47,572 bases of DNA from JBDKTH01 sp964558295 (GTDB taxonomy: Bacteria > Planctomycetota > Planctomycetia > Pirellulales > Thermoguttaceae): NCBI GenBank assembly GCA_964558295.1, contig CAZLDQ010000011.1, positions 1 through 47,572 of the forward strand, given 5' to 3'. The notes beneath the pieces were generated by a model. It had not been told where the DNA came from. It saw nothing but the letters and a program-made list of their open reading frames with translations, and did no database searches. Below are positions 26,604-34,826 of the stretch, piece by piece. Each line of letters opens with the position of its first letter. The first letter of the stretch is position 1. The position numbers and the translations under genes are program-made.

Positions 26604-27800
26604 TCAGGGTTTGCCGTTGAAGAGCGGGGCCAATTCGAGCCGTTTCATGGGCATGGCCGAGGAAGGGAGGGAGCCGAAGGCGAGGTGCAAGACCAACGGG
26701 GCCGGTTCGAAGACCATCGTGTGCATCGTCAACCGACCCATGTTCACCTCATCCAGCTTCATGGCCACGTCGTCGAGGCTGACTTTCAGCAGCTCCTTGG
26801 CTTGCATGAGCGTGTGGTACCGGAACGACAAGGTGAAGACAGCCAACTCCTTGCAGCAGAAATGATTGGCACAGGCACAGACGCCCTCTTCGCCGCGTCG
26901 CAGGACGACCGTCTTGGGGGTGAACTCGAGCACGGCTCCTCCCTGGCGATCGCAGACGGCCAAGTTCAACCGCGTCGTGCGTCGAATCGAGCGGAGCAGT
27001 CTCTCGGCCTCCTCCACCGTGGTGCATTCTTCGAGGATTCGGCGGAAGGCCAAGAGATAGGGTACCCCCTCGGAGTCAAATACGGGGGATCGATCGCGTG
27101 CAAAGAAGACCTCGTGAACGGCTACAGCCAGACCAGCATCGTTCATGCCTGACAGACAGCCGAACAACCCCGGGAAGGTCACTGAGACAAAGGCGTGTTT
27201 GTGCTTGGGACGATAGACCACCACCAACGTGTATCGGTGCAACTTGCCGAGGGTAAAATAGTCGAGATTGCGGCCAAACAAGGGGCCGCCGGTGGCGCTG
27301 CGTACCGGGTCGATCAAAAGCGAGGAGCAACTCACGTCACCCCGGTAACTGTCGACCATCGTGTTGACGCCCATCAGCACCTCGGGGGGCAGATGCGATC
27401 GTCGGGCGTAAGCCTCCAACTCGCTCAAGTGCTCCCGGGGAAACTGGGCACGCATCGACTGTCCAAGTTCGATTAGCTTGGGCCACTCATCTTGCCGACC
27501 GACCAGTGCCAGGAGTTCCTTGGGATAGTCGATGAGAAACTTGGCGGCGGGCGTAGTGAAGGCGGCCGCCTGTTCACCCATTTCCTCAGGCGTACCTTCC
27601 AGACGCAGCACGGGCAGGTCGTTGATGTACTTCCGTTCCGCCTGCTTGTATGTCCCTTCTGCGTAGCGGAACGTATCGTCGCCGAAGACCGCCGCGGGGC
27701 TCAGAAGCCAACCAAGTACAAGACCGCATTGCCAGACGACCGGGGGAACGGCGGTGAACCTGCTCAAGATATCCTGCTCCTGCTTGGGGATTGGCCCCAT
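26604..27800 (-). CDS. Exported C45-family peptidase/acyltransferase-like hydrolase
   Basis: About 398 residues with an N-terminal hydrophobic stretch (VVWQCGLVLGWLLSPAAVFG) followed by a globular domain of the acyl-CoA:6-aminopenicillanate acyltransferase / choloylglycine-hydrolase (NTN) superfamily. The likely nucleophile is Cys158 in GDVSCSSLLI, followed by the typical LFGRNLDYFTLGKLHRYTL and GLFGCLSGMNDAGLAVAVHE. The family self-processes to expose the nucleophile and hydrolyses amides such as penicillin-like or acyl-homoserine-lactone substrates; the substrate here is unknown. The start is uncertain: ATG codons at 27800 and 27851 are possible, neither with a good ribosome site; I use 27800 because it begins the signal-like part. 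Minus strand, adjacent to the endonuclease-like gene, same direction. Confidence 0.78.
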   Translation of the reverse strand: MGPIPKQEQDILSRFTAVPPVVWQCGLVLGWLLSPAAVFGDDTFRYAEGTYKQAERKYINDLPVLRLEGTPEEMGEQAAAFTTPAAKFLIDYPKELLALVGRQDEWPKLIELGQSMRAQFPREHLSELEAYARRSHLPPEVLMGVNTMVDSYRGDVSCSSLLIDPVRSATGGPLFGRNLDYFTLGKLHRYTLVVVYRPKHKHAFVSVTFPGLFGCLSGMNDAGLAVAVHEVFFARDRSPVFDSEGVPYLLAFRRILEECTTVEEAERLLRSIRRTTRLNLAVCDRQGGAVLEFTPKTVVLRRGEEGVCACANHFCCKELAVFTLSFRYHTLMQAKELLKVSLDDVAMKLDEVNMGRLTMHTMVFEPAPLVLHLAFGSLPSSAMPMKRLELAPLFNGKP

Positions 27801-27926
27801 GGGGGCCCGACAACGGGTCTCCGTGCGGACTATCCTACCGGCGCGTGCCATGTGGGGCAAGCTGCCGCACTGGGGGGTTATTGATGGCCCCGGGCCCCGA
27901 GGGGAAGAGGGAATTGCCGGATCCCG

Positions 27927-28847
27927 TCATGGGGCCGGGGGGGCAGAACGCCGCGACAGAGTGGCGGGGAATTGCAACACGGCCGTCACGGGATGGTGGT
28001 CGGAGGGATAGCGTCCGTTGTGATGGTCGCAGACGATCTGTGCATCGAGCACTTTCACGTCCGGCGAGGCAAACACGTAGTCGATCTTTCGGCCCGACTT
28101 GTTGAGCCAGAACCCCTGGAAGGTGCTCACCTGTTTCGCCTCGGGCTGGAAGACGCGAAAGGTATCGATCAATTGGATGGTCGAATGGGGTAGTTCCCCC
28201 TTGAGATGGCGAACGGCGTGACTTGTCTCGCGGGCATTGAAATCGCCGGTGACGATCACCGGATCGGGCGTCTTGCGTGCGCAGATTCGCTGGGCCAAGA
28301 GGGCCGCACTGCGTCGTCGGGCAATTTCGGAGAGATGACAGAAGTGGGTATTATAGACGTAAATGCCTTGCCCGGTCGCCTTGTCGAGAAAACGTCCCCA
28401 AGTGACGATGCGCGGCACGGGATTCCACCAGCTCTTCGAGCCCGGAACCTCGGGGGTGTCCGACAGCCAGAACGTCCCCTGCTCGTTGGCATCCACCAGC
28501 CAACGATCGTGGCGGTAGTAGAGCGGCGTCGCCTCGCCGTCGTTTGCCTTGGCGTTGCGTGAGCGGACCAGATGGCGGTAGCGTGGGAGAGCCCGGGTCA
28601 AGTCGGCCACTTGATCAGGCCAAGCCTCTTGGATTCCCAGGAAATCGCCGTCAAAGCGGTGGATCACCTGACAGACTTGCTCGCGGCGGCTGTTCCAGTC
28701 CTTGGAGAGCCCCAGCCCTTTGCTCAGGCGGATATTGAACGACATGGCTTTCACACAAAGCTCTTGTCCGGGCGTCACCTCTTGGGTGGCAGTCCCGACG
28801 AGTCCCGCCACGATGACCCCCGAGAGAGAACGTTTTCGCAACTCCAC
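27927..28847 (-). CDS. Endonuclease/exonuclease/phosphatase-family protein
   Basis: About 306 residues from the GTG at 28847 (an upstream frame begins at a GTG at 28931). Family motifs are clear: KAMSFNIRLSKG, DFLGIQEAWPDQVADL, VYNTHFCHLSEIARRRSA, PVIVTGDFNARETS, KIDYVFASPDVKV and a C-terminal YPSDHHPVTAVL with the catalytic Asp-His pair. This fold includes Mg2+-dependent nucleases, phosphatases and sphingomyelinases; without a partner the substrate cannot be inferred. Residues ELRKRSLSGVIVAGLVGTA look like a signal peptide or anchor when started at 28847, and a palindromic repeat lies just before the earlier start, so the shorter form is preferred. Expressed on the minus strand like its downstream neighbour, the C45-like gene. 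Confidence 0.85.
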   Translation of the reverse strand: MELRKRSLSGVIVAGLVGTATQEVTPGQELCVKAMSFNIRLSKGLGLSKDWNSRREQVCQVIHRFDGDFLGIQEAWPDQVADLTRALPRYRHLVRSRNAKANDGEATPLYYRHDRWLVDANEQGTFWLSDTPEVPGSKSWWNPVPRIVTWGRFLDKATGQGIYVYNTHFCHLSEIARRRSAALLAQRICARKTPDPVIVTGDFNARETSHAVRHLKGELPHSTIQLIDTFRVFQPEAKQVSTFQGFWLNKSGRKIDYVFASPDVKVLDAQIVCDHHNGRYPSDHHPVTAVLQFPATLSRRSAPPAP

Positions 28848-29123
28848 AGACGGTTTTCTTCCTTGCACAAAAAAGCCTCTTGAACCACGCGATGCTCCGC
28901 GCTGCCTGCGATGGGTTTTGATGAACAACACCTTTCGGGACGCCCTCCGTGGCGTTTCGAGTGATGGAGACGACGGAACGTTCCAGAGGACGCTCCCGGC
29001 AGAGGCCGTTTCGGGTTTTGTTCGTCTGTCGCCTCAACAGGCCGCGACGGGCCGTCTGAAGCGAGCGTTCTTCTACCATATCCGGTTCGGACTTTGCGAA
29101 CAAGCGCGGTTGCGACCGGCCGC
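28848..29123. other. Intergenic region between endonuclease-like gene and dehydrogenase relic
   Basis: Contains the palindromic repeat copy at 28937-28958 and otherwise nothing I can name. Short frames here do not look coding. Confidence 0.5.
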
Positions 29124-29578
29124 TCAGGGCCGCTGTGACACGTCGCCGATGGTCTTGATCACCGCTTCACGATAGCCGGCCACCAGCTCGAAGGCTTCGC
29201 GCGAGTTGGTCATGGGGAAGCGATGAGTCGAGAGGGGCGGACGTTGATCTGCTGTGCTAGCAACCGAATGGCGGGTCCAGACACCCTTTTTGACAGCACA
29301 CGCTCTTGACCGTCAGCTCCTTAACCCGCATTGCCGTGATGCTTCCAGGCGGTAGTCCAGTAGATCGGTGACATCGATGGAGCAGGTGGGGGGACCGCCT
29401 TGGCACAGGCGACTACGTTCAGACCAATCGGTCCGGCCCCGGGCACGGTGCCTCGGGCGGCTGGATCCACGTCGCTGCCTCGGACGGCATCAAGGCCAAC
29501 GGAAAGCGGTTCCAGCAAGGTCCCCTCGTCCAGGGAAAGCGCCCCCGGCAGCTTCAGGCAGTCTTCGGCCGGCATCAC
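29124..29578 (-). pseudogene. Decayed zinc-dependent sorbitol/xylitol-type alcohol dehydrogenase
   Basis: Conceptual translation on the minus strand recovers, in order but in different frames: KLPGALSLDEGTLLEPLSVG and GAGPIGLNVVACAKA (first frame from 29578), then VTDLLDYRLEASRQCG after a +1 shift, then VKELTVKSV and, after a stop in frame, LLAQQINVRPSRL, and finally THRFPMTNSREAFELVAGYR with EAVIKTIGDV to a TGA at 29124-29126. These are the standard segments of zinc/medium-chain sorbitol-type dehydrogenases from the middle to the C-terminus, with the middle of the Rossmann domain deleted and several frameshifts. The N-terminal catalytic third is missing: the recovered part begins where the neighbouring RND transporter gene ends (29575). 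It is a pseudogene, not a gene. Confidence 0.85.
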
Positions 29579-32500
29579 TCGGTCACCGGGATCGGGGGGC
29601 CCAGTGGTTCGCAGATCGGATTCGAAAGGGGGGCCTTTTCGAGAGCTTCACGCTCGGTCGTGTTGCTCCGCTTCCGGTGGAGTAGCGTGCCGAGGTCGTC
29701 GAAGAAGGAGTAGACGACGGGGACGGCCAACAAGGTCAATAGGAGCGACAAGGTCTGCCCACCGACGACCAGTACGGCGATCGAACGGCGTTCTTCAGCG
29801 CCCGGGCCGGCGCCGATCAACAGGGGCAACATGCCGGCCACAAAGGAGATGGTGGTCATCAGGATGGGACGCAGCCGGTCGCGGTTGGCCTGGAGAATTG
29901 CAGAGAGCCGGTCCATCCCTTCGGCGCGAAGTTGGTTCGTGTGGTCGACCTGGAGAATCGCGTTCTTCTTGACCACCCCGAAGAGGACGAGGATTCCCAG
30001 GGCCGAATAGAGATTGAGCGTTTCACCGCCGAGCCAGAGGCTCAACAGTCCAAAGGGGACGGCCAAGGGGAGCGAAATGAGGATAGTCAGGGGATGAACG
30101 ACGTGCTCGAACTGGGCCGCCAACAGCAGGTACATGAAGATGAATGCCAGCACGAAGGTCCAGCGGAAGTCGCGGAGCGTGCGTTGGCGTTCCCGGCCCT
30201 GCCCGATGACCCGGGTACTGTAACTCGATGGCATCCCGAGTTCATCGGCGGCCTGCTGGAGGGCCTCGATGCGATCAGCCAAGGCAAAGCCGGGGGCGAT
30301 GTTTGCGCGTACGGCGGACATGCGTTGTCGATCGAGGCGGTCGATCCGGGCGGGGCTCTCACCGAAGCGAAGGTCGACGAGGTTGTCCAATCGCGTGAGC
30401 GCGGACGGCGACGCCTGTCCTCCGGAGGCCGAGGGACGCGTGCGAACGTAGAGTTGACTGATCGCCTCGGGGCTTGCCCGATCGAGGCCCACGAGGCGGA
30501 GTTCAACGTCGTAGGCATCGTCCAGCTTTGGATCCCGATAGCGGGAAACGCGATCGTCGCCTCCCACGGCGACGCGCAGGGTTTGGGCAATCTCTTGAAC
30601 GTCGACGCCAAGCGTGGCCGCGCGTTCGCGATCAATGTCGACGAGCAACTGCGGCTTGTCCATCTTCAAGGTGGTGAAGGAGTCGACGATTCCGGGGATT
30701 GCCTGGGCCTTTTTGCGCAACTGGGTGCTGTAGGCGGAGAGTTGTTCCAGGTCGGGGCCGACGATACAGAAGTCGATATCGACGGGGGCCCCTTGGCGCA
30801 GAGCGGTCTGGTTGCGCACGCCGATTTCCAGGTCGTCGAACTTGGCCAACCGCCGGCGGATTTCTTGCATCTTCTCCCGTTGGGTGAAGTTGCCGCGGAA
30901 GGCGGCCATCGGTTGCCCGGCAAGCGTTTCTCGCCATAGTCGTCCAAGGGAGAATAACCGCTCTTCGATATCTTTCAGACGCACATATATCTGTGCCGCA
31001 TTCACCCGGGGCAAGCCGCCGGTACCGACCGTGGTCAGCAAGGTGGTCACGCCGTCGACCTGACGGATTTCCGCTTCAATCGCCTGCATCGTGGCATCCA
31101 TCGTGCGGATGGTCGCTCCTTCCGGCGCCGTGACGCTGACCTCGAATTCGGACTCATCGACATTCGTGGGGATGTAGTCCTGTTTGACGAGCTTGTAGAG
31201 CGGATAGTTGGCGGCCACGACGGCCAAGCCAATTGCCAGGACGCCCCAGCGATAACGCATGGACCAGCGGAGCAAGACCATGTAGCCGGCTTCGATCCAA
31301 TGATAGAATCCACGCCGGGAATCAGGGGCCTTCCCGGTTGTCGCCACCGGACGCAGCAGCCGGGAACACATCATTGGCGTGAGCGAGAAACTCACCACCA
31401 GCGACACGAGCACGGCCACGGCCGACGTCACGCCGAACTGAAAGAGCATCCGCCCAGTCACACTCGACAGGAACGAGACGGGCAAGAAGACGATCACCAG
31501 CGAGAAGGTGGTGACCATCACGGCCAAGCCGATTTCCTTGGTGCCGGCGACGGCCGCCTGCATCGGCGGCATTCCTTTTTCTTCGATGCAATGGAAGACA
31601 TTTTCCAGGACCACGATTGCATCGTCGATCACGACGCCAACCATCAGCGCCAAGGCGAGCATCGTCACATTGTTGAGGGTGAAATCCATTGCGCGCATCA
31701 CGGCAAACGTGGCAATGATCGAAGCGGGAATGGCCACCGCGGCGATCAAGGTCGAGCGCCAGGATCGCATGAACAGGAGTACGACGATTGTGGCCAGGAG
31801 GCTTCCAACGACCAGGTGTTTCTGCACTTCGTGCATGGCGGCGTGGATATAGCGTGACTGGTCCTGGATGATATCCACGGAAACGTCGGCGGGCAAGAGG
31901 TCGCGACTCCGCGCGAGCCGCTCCTTGACGGCTTCGATCACCTGGACGGTGTTTTCGCCCGACTGGCGTTGGACCTGCACGACGACGGCCGGAATCCCGT
32001 TGAGCCGGGCCATGGTGCGCACCTCCTTGCTGGTGTCGACGACTTCGCCCAGATCGCGGATGCGGATCGGCATGCCGTTGACGGTGGTCACGACCATGTC
32101 GAGGAAATCGCGGGGGAGGGGGAACCGTCCCAAGGTCCGCAGGTCGAGTTCGCGGAAGCCGGCATCGACCCGCCCGCCCGGCAGATCGGCATTCTGACGG
32201 ACCAGTGCCTCGCGCACTTGAGCGATCGAGAGCCCGTAGGCGGCCAGGCGTCGGGCTTCGATGTTCACCTGCACGGCGCGCTCGGCCGCACCGGCGATGG
32301 AGACTTTGCCCACGCCGGGGGCCGACTCGACGACGTCTTTGACGTAGCGGTCGGCCAACACGTAGAGTTCGCGGCGGTCGCGTTGTCCGGCGAGGGCGAG
32401 TGTCAAGATCGGGGAGGCGTCGACATCCTGCTTGCGAACCACGGGGGGATCGACGTCGAGCGGGAGTCGATTAAGGACGCCGTTGACCGAGTCACGCACA

Positions 32501-32823
32501 TCCTGAATCGCCGCATCGATGTCACGATTGACGTTGAACGTCAGGATCAGGATCGAATAGCCTTCACGCGAGATGGAACGCAGTTCATCGATGCCGGCCA
32601 CAGTGGCCACGGCGTCTTCGAGAACCTGCGAGACCTCGGATTCGACCTCCTCGGCCGCTGCACCTCGATAGGTTGTCGAGACATAGACCGTCGGCAGATC
32701 CATTTTGGGAAAGCGGTCCACGCCCAACTGCAAATAGGAGGTCAGGCCGGCCACGACGAGGGCCAGGATCAACATGACCGCGAACACCGGTCGTCGGATA
32801 CAGATTTCAGCCAGCCACTGCAC
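29575..32823 (-). CDS. RND efflux transporter, inner-membrane permease (AcrB/MexF type)
   Basis: 1082 residues, full length for an HAE1-type RND pump. The N-terminus has the usual ICIRRPVFAVMLILALVV first helix, two large periplasmic loops and twelve membrane helices. The proton-relay pair is present in TM4 (GVVIDDAIVVLENVFH), and the characteristic GILVLFGVVKKNAILQVDHTN occurs in TM11. It forms a two-gene unit with the periplasmic adaptor 28 bp upstream (same strand). No outer-membrane TolC-like gene is in the window, so the channel must be elsewhere. Substrates are probably hydrophobic toxins or drugs; the family cannot be read more precisely. Its stop overlaps the truncated end of a dehydrogenase pseudogene by a few bases. 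Confidence 0.95.
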   Translation of the reverse strand: MQWLAEICIRRPVFAVMLILALVVAGLTSYLQLGVDRFPKMDLPTVYVSTTYRGAAAEEVESEVSQVLEDAVATVAGIDELRSISREGYSILILTFNVNRDIDAAIQDVRDSVNGVLNRLPLDVDPPVVRKQDVDASPILTLALAGQRDRRELYVLADRYVKDVVESAPGVGKVSIAGAAERAVQVNIEARRLAAYGLSIAQVREALVRQNADLPGGRVDAGFRELDLRTLGRFPLPRDFLDMVVTTVNGMPIRIRDLGEVVDTSKEVRTMARLNGIPAVVVQVQRQSGENTVQVIEAVKERLARSRDLLPADVSVDIIQDQSRYIHAAMHEVQKHLVVGSLLATIVVLLFMRSWRSTLIAAVAIPASIIATFAVMRAMDFTLNNVTMLALALMVGVVIDDAIVVLENVFHCIEEKGMPPMQAAVAGTKEIGLAVMVTTFSLVIVFLPVSFLSSVTGRMLFQFGVTSAVAVLVSLVVSFSLTPMMCSRLLRPVATTGKAPDSRRGFYHWIEAGYMVLLRWSMRYRWGVLAIGLAVVAANYPLYKLVKQDYIPTNVDESEFEVSVTAPEGATIRTMDATMQAIEAEIRQVDGVTTLLTTVGTGGLPRVNAAQIYVRLKDIEERLFSLGRLWRETLAGQPMAAFRGNFTQREKMQEIRRRLAKFDDLEIGVRNQTALRQGAPVDIDFCIVGPDLEQLSAYSTQLRKKAQAIPGIVDSFTTLKMDKPQLLVDIDRERAATLGVDVQEIAQTLRVAVGGDDRVSRYRDPKLDDAYDVELRLVGLDRASPEAISQLYVRTRPSASGGQASPSALTRLDNLVDLRFGESPARIDRLDRQRMSAVRANIAPGFALADRIEALQQAADELGMPSSYSTRVIGQGRERQRTLRDFRWTFVLAFIFMYLLLAAQFEHVVHPLTILISLPLAVPFGLLSLWLGGETLNLYSALGILVLFGVVKKNAILQVDHTNQLRAEGMDRLSAILQANRDRLRPILMTTISFVAGMLPLLIGAGPGAEERRSIAVLVVGGQTLSLLLTLLAVPVVYSFFDDLGTLLHRKRSNTTEREALEKAPLSNPICEPLGPPIPVTE

Positions 32824-32850
32824 GGTACGCGACTCCGAGGAAGACAGACT

Positions 32851-34107
32851 CTATCGAACGACATTCCCCGAGGGTTGTTCTTCGGCCACGACTGGCCCGG
32901 CTTGGCCCTCGTCGAACGTGGCGGCCACCCAATCGCCCGCTTCGAGCCCGGCAAGAATCTCAACCCACTGCTCGGTGCGCCGGCCGGTCGTCACGACCTG
33001 CGGGGCGGCCTTGGCGTCGCGCACCAGCCAGACCTTCTCCACGCCGGCAAACTCATTGACGGCCGTAACAGGCACCGCCAGGGTGCGGGCGTGCGGATCA
33101 ACGAGAATCTCGCCTTCGGCGAACAAGCCCACCTGCAAGCTCCTGTCAGAATTGGGCACGTCGACCTCCACGGCCAACGAGCGATTGGACATGTCCAGGG
33201 CGGGACTGATCCGCGTCACGCGGCCTTGCAGCCGATCCGACCGGCCCTCAAGCTTGATGCTCACCTCCTGCCCCAAACGAACCGCCACCGCTTCGCGTTC
33301 CGGTACGCCCGCATGGAAACGCAGCGGATTCGTCCGCACCAGCGAAACGATTGGTTTGCCCACCTCCAGGTAAGTGCCGGGAGCAACGTGCCGTTGCTCA
33401 ACAACACCATCAAAGGGGGCCAGAGTGTTGGCGTCTTCCCGGTTTTGGCGGGCCAGGGCCAACTGCACACGGCGAACGCCAATGAGGGCCAGTTGTTGTT
33501 CAACGTCATTGAGGGCGGAATGCAGTCGGGCTTCGGCCACCTCGAACTGGGCCTCGCGTTCCTGGAGTGTCTCCTGAGAAACCGCCCCTTGCTCGGTCAA
33601 GGAAAGGGCCCGGGCGAGGTTGGCTTTGGCCTCGTTGCGCAAGGCCGCTTCCTGGACCACGGCCGGCACTTTCTGGCGATCGAGTTTCTGCTCGTCGTCT
33701 CCAGGATTCAGGCCGAGCGTCGCTCGGACTTGCGCCAATTGGGCTTCGGCCTGTTTGATCTTGAGGTCAAGATCCTCGGTATCCATGACGATGAGCGGAT
33801 CACCTTGGCGCACGACAGAGCCCAGGTCAACATTGACGGTTTTCACCCGGCCTGCGACCTTGGCCCCCACCACCGCATGTTCGTCGGCCAAGAGACTCCC
33901 TTGCACGCGCACGACCTGCGGCCAATTGCGCATCGTGACCTGGATCACTTGGAGATGGACGGCCTTGCTTGGAGCCGCTTCGGCCGGCTTGGCTTCCTGG
34001 GCGTCCGTCTGACGGCAGCCCGGGACCAGCGCCAGAAGCGACAGTAGCCCTAAGGGCAGGAGCAAGCGACTGACGCACGAGAAACACAACAGCTGGGATC
34101 GCATCAT
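32851..34107 (-). CDS. RND efflux periplasmic adaptor (membrane fusion) lipoprotein
   Basis: About 418 residues. The N-terminus is a lipoprotein signal (LLLPLGLLSLLALVPGC) with Cys as lipidation site. A biotinyl-lipoyl-like half-motif follows: SLLADEHAVVGAKVAGRVKT and VDLGSVVRQGDPLIVMD, then a helical hairpin with Glu/Gln repeats (KIKQAEAQLAQVRA) and the second lipoyl half (NTLAPFDGVVEQRHVAPGTY). The C-terminal barrel follows (GVPEREAVAVRLGQEVSI). These parts are the classical membrane-fusion-protein layout that links the RND pump to an outer-membrane channel. A TTG at 34125 is possible, but the ATG at 34107 is closer to a GGTGG ribosome-like site. Co-transcribed with the pump. Confidence 0.93.
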   Translation of the reverse strand: MMRSQLLCFSCVSRLLLPLGLLSLLALVPGCRQTDAQEAKPAEAAPSKAVHLQVIQVTMRNWPQVVRVQGSLLADEHAVVGAKVAGRVKTVNVDLGSVVRQGDPLIVMDTEDLDLKIKQAEAQLAQVRATLGLNPGDDEQKLDRQKVPAVVQEAALRNEAKANLARALSLTEQGAVSQETLQEREAQFEVAEARLHSALNDVEQQLALIGVRRVQLALARQNREDANTLAPFDGVVEQRHVAPGTYLEVGKPIVSLVRTNPLRFHAGVPEREAVAVRLGQEVSIKLEGRSDRLQGRVTRISPALDMSNRSLAVEVDVPNSDRSLQVGLFAEGEILVDPHARTLAVPVTAVNEFAGVEKVWLVRDAKAAPQVVTTGRRTEQWVEILAGLEAGDWVAATFDEGQAGPVVAEEQPSGNVVR

Positions 34108-34289
34108 CGTAGCGCCACCAATCAAGTGGAGCGACCAAAACGGGTCGAGGGCAAGTTGAGGCAGGAAAATGGGGGAAGGCTTTGCGCAACCAACACTCAG
34201 TCTACCACTCTACTCTAATCGCCTCCCCGCTTGTTGTCTACTTGTCTGAACGCGAGGGAGGGGGCTTTCTCTGCCGGAGAGGGGGGGCC

Positions 34290-34732
34290 TCAGGCCTCTT
34301 CGTTCCACGGGCGTCGGAGCCGATCGCGGCTGTGTGCAAGGAAGTGGGGATCAGGAGAAAAGCCCCCCAGGACAATCGTGCCATCGTAGCCTACGGCTTT
34401 CAACTCTCGCAGGTGGCGTGGGTGTCGACCGTGCCGGTGCCCAAAGGAAGGCGGAGTTGAATTCACCCGGGGACGTTTTCGACCATGAGCCCCGCGTCAA
34501 TCTGGCGTGCATCGTCTCACAACGCTTGGATGCTTTGGAGATTGCGTTGGACGAAGAATTCCCGTTCGTGCTTGGGAGAGTGGTGGTCGAGATGGAAGTT
34601 GACCCATTCTGCCCCAACTGAACAAAGGCGTCGAGACATCGTCGCTAGACTTCCTCGGTTTTCCGGCCGAACCAATCGCGGGTGTCTAAAAAGGCGTATG
34701 CGGCAACGGTGCGGCAGTCGGGACCTGGCAGT
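34290..34732 (-). pseudogene. Decayed TIM-barrel sugar phosphate isomerase/epimerase
   Basis: On the minus strand, pieces in different frames align in order with TIM-barrel sugar phosphate isomerases/epimerases: DTRDWFGRKTEEV, a TAG, RRCLDAFVQLG; then, after a shift, GAEWVNFHLDHHSPKHERE with FFVQRNLQSIQAL and a stop; then LMVENVPG; then, after a deletion of roughly 60 residues, PLGTGTVDTH; and finally, in another frame, LKAVGYDGTIVLGGFSPD and HFLAHSRDRLRR to a TGA at 34290-34292. Several stops and shifts interrupt it and there is no usable start. It lies directly upstream of the RND adaptor gene. The family identification is by motif. Confidence 0.8.
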
Positions 34733-34826
34733 CTGAATTCCGGCTGAATTCCAGATACCATGAAAGATCCGGGGTTTCCAAGAAAAGTTGGAATGCATCC
34801 GATTTCAACGGGGAGAAGTCAAACGG

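Noticed and set aside
29124..29578. Calling the dehydrogenase remnant a short functional gene (85 codons)
   Set aside because: Only a middle segment is in one frame; the rest continues in other frames with stops, so it is a pseudogene.
31969..34047. 692-codon open frame on the plus strand
   Set aside because: It is antisense to the RND pump and adaptor genes, His/Asp-rich as expected from a shadow of high-GC genes, and has no recognisable domain.
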